Positions 1-9,400 of a stretch of DNA of 47,892 nucleotides are shown in pieces. Position 1 is the stretch's first letter; each line of letters begins with the position of its first letter. The position numbers were made by a program, and so were the translations under genes. The stretch comes from Paludibacteraceae bacterium (GTDB lineage: Bacteria > Bacteroidota > Bacteroidia > Bacteroidales > Paludibacteraceae). The stretch spans positions 1-47,892 of the forward strand of contig JAEDNI010000008.1 of the NCBI GenBank assembly GCA_016302585.1, read 5' to 3'. The notes under the pieces are model-generated. The model had not been told where the DNA came from. It saw only the letters and a program-made list of their open reading frames with translations, and ran no database searches.

Positions 1-77
1 TTACCTGCCCATTACCTACTCATTACCTACTCATTACCTACCCATTGCCTACCCATTGCCTACCCATTGCCTACCCC
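1..77. repeat. 11-bp tandem repeat array
   Basis: About seven copies of an 11-bp unit run head to tail from the window edge. Three units read ATTACCTACYC and three read ATTGCCTACCC, so the array changes unit type halfway. It lies outside any gene and just ahead of a terminator-like hairpin. It belongs in style with the other short-period repeats of this window, though its period is 11 rather than 7. The array may extend left of the window. Confidence 0.9.
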
Positions 78-103
78 AACAACCCCTATCCCCTAAGAAA
101 AAT

Positions 104-128
104 CGCTTCCCCGGAGGCGCTTTTTTTT
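104..128 (+). terminator. Rho-independent terminator (for a gene left of the window)
   Basis: A GC-rich inverted repeat (CGCTTC with GGAGGCG, one wobble pair, tight loop) is followed directly by eight T residues. An A-rich stretch on its left side means it could also work weakly in the other direction. The gene it ends would lie outside the window. Confidence 0.6.
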
Positions 129-130
129 AC

Positions 131-159
131 CTCTAAACCCTAAACTTTCAACTTTCAAC
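131..159. repeat. Short tandem repeat, AAACCCT/ACTTTCA type
   Basis: A 29-bp stretch of imperfect 7-bp units (ctctaaaccctaaa followed by actttca twice). The same style of unit returns at 36175-36216 and 41810-41846. It sits between the terminator at 104-128 and the promoter at 180-210 and codes for nothing visible. Confidence 0.7.
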
Positions 160-179
160 GGAAAATTCGTGGAATTTTC

Positions 180-210
180 TTGCATATCTCAAAAAAAAGC
201 AGTACCTTTG
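180..210 (+). promoter_or_regulatory. Bacteroidetes-type promoter of the AAA/DUF4143 gene
   Basis: A TTG at 180-182 and a perfect -7 box TACCTTTG at 203-210 are 20 bases apart, matching the Bacteroidetes primary sigma factor consensus. The start of transcription would fall near 217, giving a leader of about 60 bases before the ATG at 276. The surrounding sequence is nearly repeated at two further promoters (1562-1591, 1690-1721). Confidence 0.75.
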
Positions 211-275
211 CAGCGGATTTATAAAGTACGAGTTTATAAAATACGCAATAGTTATTAAATGGCAGTTTACAAAAA

Positions 276-1544
276 ATGGATAAACAAGTGCTAAAACAAG
301 TCCTTTTGGACAATATGAAATTGGTAGAAACAATCGATGTGCTTCCGCGCCAATATGCATTGGATGAAACTACTAACTATGTATTTACAGGTGTGCGTCG
401 TGCCGGTAAATCGTATATGCTATATTCGATTATCAAGAGTCTATTGCGATCCGGGCTGACATCTGCAGACATATTATATGTGAATTTTGAAGATGAACGC
501 ATCGATAACTTTACAGCTGCGGATTTTAACCTCCTTATAGAATGCCATCAGGAATTATATCAGCGCCAGCCTCGTATCTTCCTGGATGAAATGCAGAATA
601 TCACGGGATGGGAGAAATTTGCTCGCCGAATGGCGGATAGTAAATGCCATATTTGCTTGACGGGTAGTAATGCGAAGATGTTAAGCAAAGAAGTGATGGG
701 CGCATTGGGAGGACGGTTTATACCCAAAGATATCTATCCCTATAGTTTCAAAGAGTATCTGGCTATCAAAAATGTGCCGCATGATGCAAAAACCAGACTC
801 TCTACTTCTTCGCGAGCGCTATTCTTTACGCATTATAATCGGTATTTCTTGTGGGGCGGAATGCCGGAGTCGATGGATAAGGCTGTCCCGCGTGAGTATC
901 TCAGTAGTACCTATCAGAAGATTTATATTAGCGATATCGCTACGCGAAATAAGATAAGCAACCTGCCGGCATTACGTCTTATGATCAAGAAAATGGCGGA
1001 AACGGTGGGACAATCTGTATCATATAATCGAATAAGCCACATCCTTTCTTCTCTCGGAGGTAAGATATCGGTTCCTACAATCCAGAGTTATATCTCTTAT
1101 GCCGAAGATGCGTGGTTCTTACTGCGGCTGAGAAATATCAAAGGCGCTATATCGGAGAAAGAAAGTGTATGCAAGTACTATTTTATTGATAATGGTTTTC
1201 TCAATCTCTTCTTGTTAAACGGTGAAACGGCGCTTCTGGAGAATATGGTTGCCTTGGAGTTATTCCGGCGTTATGGCCATGATCCGGAGAACGATACCGT
1301 GTATTTCTACAATGCCGGAGAAGAGGTGGACTTTTATATCCCGGAAGAAGAATGGGCAATTCAGGTATGCTATAATCTCTGGGATGACTCCACGCGTACT
1401 CGTGAGATAAATGGCTTAACGAAGATAGCTAACGCGTTGCCTTGCCGTCGTCGTACGATTATCACCTATGATACGAAAGACCGACTTGCCGATTCGCATG
1501 GTGAGATAGAGGTCATTCCGTGCTGGGAGTGGCTCTTATGCTGA
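276..1544 (+). CDS. AAA family ATPase with C-terminal DUF4143 domain
   Basis: A 422-residue protein with the layout of the AAA_14/DUF4143 family. The Walker A motif GVRRAGKS lies at residues 39-46 and Walker B IFLDEMQN at 101-108; a sensor-like LTGSNA follows near 130. The C-terminal half (about 215-370) matches the DUF4143 region, which in this family often carries a restriction-endonuclease-like fold; the motif GEEVDFYIPE fits its degenerate D-ExK-like site. Members are common and often multicopy in Bacteroidales, and their role is not known; links to defence or toxin-like activity are guesses. The ATG at 276 is the first start that keeps the family's N-terminus. It has its own promoter and stands alone. 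Length and motifs look intact, so it is probably functional. Confidence 0.9.
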   Translation: MDKQVLKQVLLDNMKLVETIDVLPRQYALDETTNYVFTGVRRAGKSYMLYSIIKSLLRSGLTSADILYVNFEDERIDNFTAADFNLLIECHQELYQRQPRIFLDEMQNITGWEKFARRMADSKCHICLTGSNAKMLSKEVMGALGGRFIPKDIYPYSFKEYLAIKNVPHDAKTRLSTSSRALFFTHYNRYFLWGGMPESMDKAVPREYLSSTYQKIYISDIATRNKISNLPALRLMIKKMAETVGQSVSYNRISHILSSLGGKISVPTIQSYISYAEDAWFLLRLRNIKGAISEKESVCKYYFIDNGFLNLFLLNGETALLENMVALELFRRYGHDPENDTVYFYNAGEEVDFYIPEEEWAIQVCYNLWDDSTRTREINGLTKIANALPCRRRTIITYDTKDRLADSHGEIEVIPCWEWLLC

Positions 1545-1561
1545 AAAATCCACGAATTTTC

Positions 1562-1591
1562 TTGCATAATTCAAAAGTTTGAGTACCTTTG
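1562..1591 (+). promoter_or_regulatory. Bacteroidetes-type promoter
   Basis: TTG at 1562-1564 and TACCTTTG at 1584-1591 with 19 bases between. The surrounding 50 bases resemble those around the promoter at 180-210, including the shared run GAATTTTCTTGCAT. It lies 125 bp upstream of another such promoter, so one of the two may be a relic of duplication. Confidence 0.6.
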
Positions 1592-1689
1592 AGGGCACCG
1601 ACACGGCAGATTTTATTTCTTTTTTTTAGTGTATTATTGTGACGTTTTGATATGCATACCTTACAATTTGTAGATTTTTGCACTTTTTT

Positions 1690-1740
1690 CTTGCGTGTGT
1701 CAAAAAAAAGCAGTACCTTTGCAGCGCCTTATCGCGCTGC
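1690..1740 (+). promoter_or_regulatory. Promoter overlapping a perfect inverted repeat
   Basis: TTG at 1691-1693 and TACCTTTG at 1714-1721, 20 bases apart, form a good Bacteroidetes promoter. Directly over its downstream end lies a perfect inverted repeat, GCAGCGC (1721-1727) and GCGCTGC (1734-1740) with a 6-base spacer. The inverted repeat could be an operator or the first hairpin of the transcript. The leader to the ATG at 1809 is about 80 bases. Confidence 0.65.
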
Positions 1741-1808
1741 TGCGCTCACATGCGTGTACGCGAAAAAATAAGAAAACTTTAAAGGTACAAAAAGATAAGG
1801 AAACAAAA

Positions 1809-2261
1809 ATGCAAACAACGAACACATCAGTGCAGCAATCTCATGATTTTGCGTCAGTGATGCAAATTATTGAGACACGCAGAACCCAAGCAGTGCAGAT
1901 GGTGAACCACGCGTCTTTACTGACAGCATGGGAGGTTGGCGCATTTGTATCTGATCGCATTAAAAATGCGCAATGGGGCACCAAGGTTGTACAGCAACTG
2001 GCGGAGTATATCCATACGCAGAACCCGACATTGAAGGGATGGAGTAAGATTACGATTTACCGCATGGTAAAGTTCTACGAAACATATAGTTCTGTTCAAT
2101 TTGTAGAACGTGCCCAATCGCTCAAACTCACCACAGCATCAAAAGCCGTTGTCTTGCCGGAAACAGCGCAAATAGTTTCAACGCCATTGAAACAAATTGA
2201 GTCCGATGTAATTGTTTCAAACAACTCATTCATTAGCCGGATGAGTTACAGAAAAGCCTGA
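1809..2261 (+). CDS. Truncated DUF1016 N-terminal domain protein, fused to a copied leader
   Basis: The 150-residue frame from ATG 1809 carries only the DUF1016_N helical domain (about residues 15-95, with the typical WEVGAFV and IYRMVKFYETY). The catalytic PD-(D/E)XK half of the family is missing. From residue 137 the frame runs into SNNSFISRMSY, identical to residues 10-20 of the giant surface protein at 3413, and stops soon after. The 5' leader also resembles that of the giant gene (a shared ACAAAAAGATAA stretch before the ATG). An earlier in-frame start at 1695 would lie inside the promoter and is rejected. I read this as a gene remnant left by recombination, though a free DUF1016_N domain could still act as a partner of the intact paralogue downstream. 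Confidence 0.65.
   Translation: MQTTNTSVQQSHDFASVMQIIETRRTQAVQMVNHASLLTAWEVGAFVSDRIKNAQWGTKVVQQLAEYIHTQNPTLKGWSKITIYRMVKFYETYSSVQFVERAQSLKLTTASKAVVLPETAQIVSTPLKQIESDVIVSNNSFISRMSYRKA
2215..2250 (+). repeat. 36-bp direct repeat, copy A
   Basis: A perfect 36-bp match to 3438-3473, lying at the 3' end of the truncated DUF1016 gene. Similarity continues weakly past the exact block: with a frame shift the next codons read SLNPIG, against NLNSIG in copy B. Together the two copies bracket the intact DUF1016 gene. Confidence 0.95.
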
Positions 2262-2311
2262 ATCCAATAGGGGCATAATTTTTGTTGGAATATCAAAAGA
2301 AATGATATGTC

Positions 2312-3349
2312 ATGGGAGAAATACAAGAAATAGGTAAAACCCTGCCACAAACAAAAGATATTGTAAACGATGTGCGCAAAATTCTCCGTACAGCCAGACG
2401 GCATGCAGTAAGAACGATAAATACAGACATGGTTGCTGCTTACTGGTTGATAGGGAAACGAATAGTAATAGAAGAGCAAGGCGGAGAATCAAAGGCGAAA
2501 TACGGGGAAAAACTATTACAACATCTTTCTGCCTCTTTGGAAACGGAGTTTGGGAATGGCTTTTCATATGCCAACCTGCGCAACATGCGTCAATTTTATA
2601 TGACATATCCGGACGAACAAATTTGCTACACACTGTGTATCAATTTGCCGTGGAGCCATAACCGTTTGATAATGAGGGTGGATGATCCTGATGCCAGGCA
2701 GTGGTATTTACAAGAAGCGGCATCGCAGCAGTGGAGTGTGCGTCAATTAGAACGCAATATCCGTTCTCTTTATTATCAGCGAATGATTGCGGCGGGAGAT
2801 ACGCGCGATTTGGAAATTGCAGAAACAAAGAAATATAATACGGTAAGGCAATTTATTAAAGATCCGTACGTGTTGGAGTTTGTGGGATTGCCTCCTTTCC
2901 CGCATCATAAAGAAAAACCTTTGGAGGACGCGCTGATGGATAATATGCAGAAGTTCTTACTCGAACTGGGAAAAGGATTCTCGTTTGTACAGCGTCAATA
3001 CCGTATCAGTACAGAGACAGAACATTTTTATGTGGACTTGGTGTTTTACAACTACCTGTTGAAATGCTTTGTACTAATCGATCTGAAGACGTCCAAACTT
3101 ACTCATCGTGATGTGGGACAAATGGATATGTATATACGGATGTTCGATGATATAAAGAAGGGAAAAGATGATAATCCTACAGTGGGAATTTTGCTGTGTG
3201 CGGACAAGGATGAGACGATTGTCAAATACTCGGTTTTGAATGATTCGCAACAGATGTTTGCAGCAAAATACTTGCCCTATATGCCAACAGAAGAGGAATT
3301 AAAGCAAGAGATAGAAAATAGTCATTTGATGCATAAAGAATTAGCATAA
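2312..3349 (+). CDS. PDDEXK nuclease domain protein, DUF1016 (YhcG) family
   Basis: A full-length 345-residue member of the DUF1016/YhcG family. The N-terminal DUF1016_N domain spans about residues 10-100 (YWLIGKRIV, NLRNMRQFYMTYP), with the family's LPWSHN element near 110. The C-terminal nuclease domain shows FYVDLVFYN with Asp242 and VLIDLKTSK with Asp257-x-Lys259, an intact PD-(D/E)XK-type active site, then the DVGQMDMY helix. The family is widespread in accessory DNA and is often found beside restriction-modification genes; its target is not established. Here it follows a truncated DUF1016 remnant and is bracketed by 36-bp direct repeats, which suggests insertion or duplication next to the surface gene. 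Start at ATG 2312 follows family length. Confidence 0.92.
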   Translation: MGEIQEIGKTLPQTKDIVNDVRKILRTARRHAVRTINTDMVAAYWLIGKRIVIEEQGGESKAKYGEKLLQHLSASLETEFGNGFSYANLRNMRQFYMTYPDEQICYTLCINLPWSHNRLIMRVDDPDARQWYLQEAASQQWSVRQLERNIRSLYYQRMIAAGDTRDLEIAETKKYNTVRQFIKDPYVLEFVGLPPFPHHKEKPLEDALMDNMQKFLLELGKGFSFVQRQYRISTETEHFYVDLVFYNYLLKCFVLIDLKTSKLTHRDVGQMDMYIRMFDDIKKGKDDNPTVGILLCADKDETIVKYSVLNDSQQMFAAKYLPYMPTEEELKQEIENSHLMHKELA

Positions 3350-3412
3350 CCTCGTTGGGATAACGAGAGCTAAATAAGATACAAAAAGATAACAAATAAG
3401 AAAACATTTAAG

Positions 3413-6400
3413 ATGCAAAACGATATGACAACAAAATTTTCAAACAACTCATTCATTAGCCGGATGAGTTACAAGAACCTAAATAGTATTGGACGATACG
3501 TGGCGATGATCGCCGCTGTCCTCTTCCTTGCGATACCGCAAGCATGGGCAGCAAAAACATATGCGACACTTAACACCGTGGCATCTCCCAACGATGGTGG
3601 TACGGCTTGTTGTGTACTTGGCACTAAATTCTCGGGAACAGCAACATCTGCTAAAGGAGAAGGGGAAAGAGGCATAACGTGGACTGGCTACACCTATACA
3701 GAAGTTACTTTTTCTATAAATGCTACCCCTTATGCAGGATATAAGTTCAAGAAGTGGACAGGGGGAGACAATATCAATAGTGTCACGAATACTTCGCTCG
3801 CTTCTACTACGCTTACCATGAAGCCCAAATCTACATATAGTGGTAGTCCTACAGAAGGAACGATGACGGCGAATTTTATAGCAGTAACGGTAAATAATGT
3901 AAAGCCGACAAACATAGATATTGCGCCTACATCACCAACTGAGAATTACACGGGCTCTATAGACTTTACTACATCCAATGCAAATCTTACGGGTGTGGGT
4001 GATTTTAAGGCAACACCGACCACAGATGGTAAGTTTGACGTTAAATGGACACGTAAGGGTGATGTTGTGACAGCTTCTTATACATTCACGGGCGGAGGTA
4101 CTTATGGCGGCTTGTCAAGAAACAATACCACTACTGTCTCTTTACAGTCGAGAGCGTCAGGAAGCATTGCCAAAACATGTACTATCACCGCTAATTTTCC
4201 GAATCCGAAGGTGGTGGCTTGTAATGCAAAAGCAACCGCCTTGACTATTTATCCGACGTTCAAAGCTGCGGATGCAACGCAAGCGGCTGTAGAGAAAACG
4301 GCTGTGTTTGACGTAACGTATGCTGATAACGGAAATAACTTTACTGCAACTTTCAGTAAGGATACAACAGGTGGCGGAGAATGGAAAGTAACGGGTATTT
4401 CTGTTGACCAAGCGAAACAACAAGCGACGGTAAGTTATACCTTCAGCGGTAAGAAGATTGCAGGCATACATACTGCTAAATTGATATTAACAGCCAATAA
4501 TTGCAAAGGTTGGGATGACAAAGAGGCAGCAGGAGGACAATCAGATACTATTACTCTCACGGCGCATAACAAGCAAGAAGCTGTTAACGATGTGAGTGTT
4601 ACTACAGCAGCAGGTGTTACTACTGAATATGCCACATGGGCAGAAGGATTGGCTGCTGCTAATGCCAATGCAGGTTCAACGCTGACATTACTCAAAGATA
4701 TAGATTTAACCGACACTTATGGTATCACATCTACGCAAGGTATAACTCAGACTTTCACGTTAGATTTGAATGGTAAGATACTTAGTGGTGCCATCAATGG
4801 TTCTATCCTTAACCCAAATACCAAAAATAAAACGCTGACCATTAAAGATAGTAAGAATGGTGGTAAGATTCAGAATATTACTCCGGACTTTAATGGTGTT
4901 ACGTATGGTATAAATCTTTCAGCCGCTTGTACGCTTAATCTGGAGAGTGGTACAATCTATGTGGAAAACCAAAAGCAATATAGTTACGGAACATCCTCTG
5001 TCGGAGGGACGGCTTCGAATGCAACAGCAGTAGAGGTTCGAGCCGTAAGATTGGTGGCAGGCGCGAAGTTTAATATGTCCGGTGGTAAGGTGGAAGCACA
5101 CGGAACGCGATTAGTAAGGGCAATTTATCAAGAGAGCAGCGCGGCTAATTCAACAGAGGTAAATATTACAGGAGGTGAAGTATATGCGGAAGCTCCATCG
5201 TATGTTTATGGTATTTTAGCATATGGAAAGGTCAATATATCCGGTACAGCGCAAATCAATGTAAAAATTAATGATGGGCTTGTGAACGGTAATGCGACGT
5301 ATCAATCTTCCCAGTTTAATAGTTATACATTACACCGTTATGGCTATGCTATTTACATGGCGGCATATGCAAACACAACTCCTTCTGCATGTTATTTCGG
5401 AACTCTTACGATGACAGGCGGAACAATTAATGTGGAGAATGTTAATAAAACATTAAATGGCACTTCCCTGAACACTGAGCATACATATGGTATTTACATG
5501 GGTATTGCCAGCGCAGGTATGGGCAATGCGAATGGAGAGGCAACAGATGGAACTAACACACAGAAGGCTAGTTCAATAGGATCTATTGAAAATGCAACCA
5601 TCAACGTCACTCACGCAGGCGTTCAGGTGTATGGTATCGATGTTCTGGGTAGCTATAACTCATTCAATAATACGACAACACCGTTTACGATTAAAAACTC
5701 AACAATAAATGTGACTGCATGGCAAACGGTCTATGGAGTGCTGTCGGATGTGTCCATTGATTGGAGTAATTCCCTTACAACTTTTACAGGCACAGGACGT
5801 TGCTCTGCCGGTAATATAGAGTTAACCAACACAACCATTAATGCTACAACCACAGGTGGAACAGGTGCCTATTGCGCGTGGGCAAGTGCAACCTATGGCA
5901 CGGTGGCGGATGCAAAAGCTAATACAGGGGCGCAGTCAACAGGTAATGCTACCTATAAAGGAGAATATGCGGTAGCAGCAACGCTTACCATTAATAGCGG
6001 TACATATACGGCTAATGCTGCCACATCAAGTGCATATGCAGTTGGTTCTAGTGATAGAGCGAAAACAATTAGAAATATAAGAGGTTCTATTATAAGTCGT
6101 GACGTTTCAACCGACTCCAATGGCTCGCTTGGCGGAAATGCTGAAGCTTATCCGGAACTATATATCCATGGTGGTACATTTAAAGCCAAAACACTTTCTG
6201 CCGGAACGGCGCGTGCTGTTAAGTCCGGCGGTACTACTGTTATTGATGGTGGAACATTTGAAGCTGATGCCGCCACAAGCAGTTCTGTGGCTATTGCTGT
6301 ACATAGCGGGAAGACAACAGTTTCGGGCGTTACAATGACAGCATACGCAAATACAGATGCTAATGCGGTGTATGTTCCTGCAACCGTTTCTGAATATTCA

Positions 6401-9400
6401 TTGTTCGATTATGCCGGTGAAGTGGAACTTAATAACTGCGTGGCAACAGTTGTGACCCGCACAGCCGAGAACGCTCGCGGTGTATATGTTAATTCTACAA
6501 CTCGCACCTATACCCTTGCTCAGTTTAACACAGCCAAAGAAGCCAATAATTCAACCTACAAAACCTATGGCGACTATTGGCAGGTAGGTACAAAAGCCAT
6601 TTCAGGCAAAGCAACTATAAACGGCGGTTCATATACCGTCAAGTCTGCCACAAAGAATGCCTATGGTGTTCTTTTAACCACTAATGCTTTGTCAACAGAT
6701 GGTACGGCAAAGGCCGATGGCGAGATAATAGCACGAAACGCTACTTTCAATGTTCAGACCTTAAATGGGGCTACAGCTTATGGCATTCAGGCAGGAGGTA
6801 AAGCGACTGTCGATGGTTGTAATTTGACGGTTACAGCATCCACATCTGATGCCCGTGGGGTATATAGCCTTGACGAGAAAACAATAGTCAAAAATTCAAC
6901 AATAACCACAACTACATCCACTTCGGGTTCGTATGGTACTATAGGTTCAGCAGTAGTGGCAAGTAATGGTGTTGAAAGAGTGGCGGACTTTGAACTTAGC
7001 GGGAACACTATAAGTTCTACCGCAGGGACAGAAACCGCTTACGCTATATATATGACAGGAGTATCAGGTGGTCCATACGCAACAGACTATTTTACAGGGA
7101 GTATGGCTCTTGCGGCAACGGCTGTGGTTAATAGTGGAACATACTCCGCCAATGCTTCAACTAAGACCGCATATGCAGCATGTGTCGCAGATCCGATCGT
7201 AAAAAATGAAGCTGTTGCTACTCCTACCTTAATCATCAATGGTGGTAAGTTCAAAGGTACAGCCGGAGCAGATCCCTTTGCCGATGTTAGTGTCAATGGT
7301 GAACCGGGATACTTTGTTCTCAATGGTGGCTACTATGTGAAAGACGAAAACCTCGACAAGAAACTTGGTGAAGGCATGAACAAGGTCGCAACGAAAGAAG
7401 GAACGCCAGAGCGAACAGCCGGCTACAATTGGCGCGTAACCGACAATATGACAGGTGAAATTGTCTGCAAAGTATATGAGGGCACGACGCTGAAACAATC
7501 ATATCAATCACTTGAGGAGGCTCTGGCTTATGTCAATCTGCCAGATAATAGCAGCAAAACTCAAGTGATAGTGATGTGTGGAAACTACACCCTCTCCAAG
7601 GGCGACTACGTGCTGCCGGCCAATACGACACTGCTCATACCATATAAGTCAGATCAAACAACAATTATAGGCACCGGAGGACAATCGAAAGGTCCATCCA
7701 AAAATACGGAGACGTATGAGGCACCAACGCCGCTGTATAAATTGACATTTGAGAGTGGCGTTAATATGACGGTAAAGGGCACAATAGAGGCAAGTGCTGT
7801 AACCTATATGTCCAACCAGGGTTTACTTACTCATGGTACCGGTGTCGTAAGCGGCTCGTATGGATGGCTGTATCTCGCGGAAGGCTCGCATATGGATCTC
7901 GAAAGTACCGCCAAACTCATAGCATGGGGATTCGTAACCGGTAAGGGGGAAATTAATGCAAAGAGCGGTTCAAAGATCTACGAAGATTTCCAGATAGGCG
8001 ACTGGCGTGGTGGTACGGTTGAGAGTGACGTGGTTGGTAATAAAAATGGATTGGATTCAAAAAGTGTGTTTGTTATCACTCACTATTACTACCAGAATAT
8101 AGAATGTCCTATAACCTATCGTCCGGGTGCTACCGCTTATGGATGGGGAGGTACATATATGTACAACAACTCATTTATTACAATTGAACAGGTTGTACCG
8201 CTCAACTCACCTGTCGCTATGGTTGGTACTTCGGATGCTATGTTTTGTATGAGTTCCGCCACTTCGGGTGATGATACATGGGTGCGCAAAGAATATGACC
8301 CCGAAACGGATTACGTGAATTGGACGCTTAATTCCGGTGCTTCGCTTGGCAGCATCAGGATACAGTTGAATTTGCCTATTGTGGGTAAGATGGATGTTAT
8401 TTCATCAGAGTATGTTTTGCCTATCACGAGTAATTTCAATATTGTTGCCAACTATGGAGATGTAAGTCTGAGTAATCATGTATGTTTCATCCCGGGTTCA
8501 AAACTCACAATCAAGAAAGAGGCGACGGTTATCATCCCTTCCAGACAGTGTGCGTTCTTCTATGATCAGGTTGATTGGTCAAGTTATAGCGGATATTGGT
8601 TCTATCCGGGTTATTCCCCTTCATGGAAAAAGAATCCGCGTTTGGTATTAGGATCTAATAGCTCCGTCAAGATGCCGGATGCGGAAGTACTCGTAGAAGG
8701 CACGTTGGACATACGCGGAGCTGCATACACAACAGCCGGAGGCGCGAACATTCATTCCACGCGAGAAAATGCAGGCCGGGTTAAATTTACTGCCGCTGCG
8801 CCTGCTTCTACATCTGCCGTGGCATCTAACCAAAACAAAAATCAAAGTTCAACACTATTCCAAATGATAGGTGGAGGCCCGGACTATGAAGGCAAAGCAC
8901 TAACTTCAGCCAAGTTGAAAAACGAAGATGGCGAATATACGCCAACAACCGGTACGGCTGCCGGGGATATCTATGCATATATGGAAGATCCGGCAGATGG
9001 TGTATTCCGTTGGTTAAGCGTACGAGATAATGGATGCTTTACGAAAATCAAAGGCGCAAGCACAAAAGAGTATATCCACCCGTCTGATTGGGTAGCCGTA
9101 CAAGCTAATGCGAACGGAGATCATGCTTACCATAGTGAAGTTGGCACGCGTATGTTCGTCAATACGGAAGCCCCCGACACTTTATCAAGTTGTGTATGGT
9201 GGGAAGTAGATCCAACTCCTGATACTATCGGCGACACAAAGTATTACATTGCTAACAACGAGAACTTTGACAACTTCGGTACGTACTACTACTGGGACAG
9301 TATCACTTCCTATTGGAAGCCCAAGAAGATTACTGTGACATGGAAGAACTACGATGGTTCTACGTTGAAGAACGGTACGTATGGTGACGAGTATAATTTC

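Noticed and set aside
1..77. CRISPR array
   Set aside because: The units are 11 bp, directly adjacent and without unique spacers. None of the heptamer arrays has spacers either.
1695..1808. Upstream extension of the truncated DUF1016 gene
   Set aside because: The extension would start inside a clear promoter (TACCTTTG at 1714-1721) and has no family similarity; ATG 1809 is better.
2215..3473. Insertion sequence or transposon around the DUF1016 gene
   Set aside because: No transposase or terminal inverted repeats; the repeats are direct, 36 bp long and coding, which points to recombination or duplication instead.
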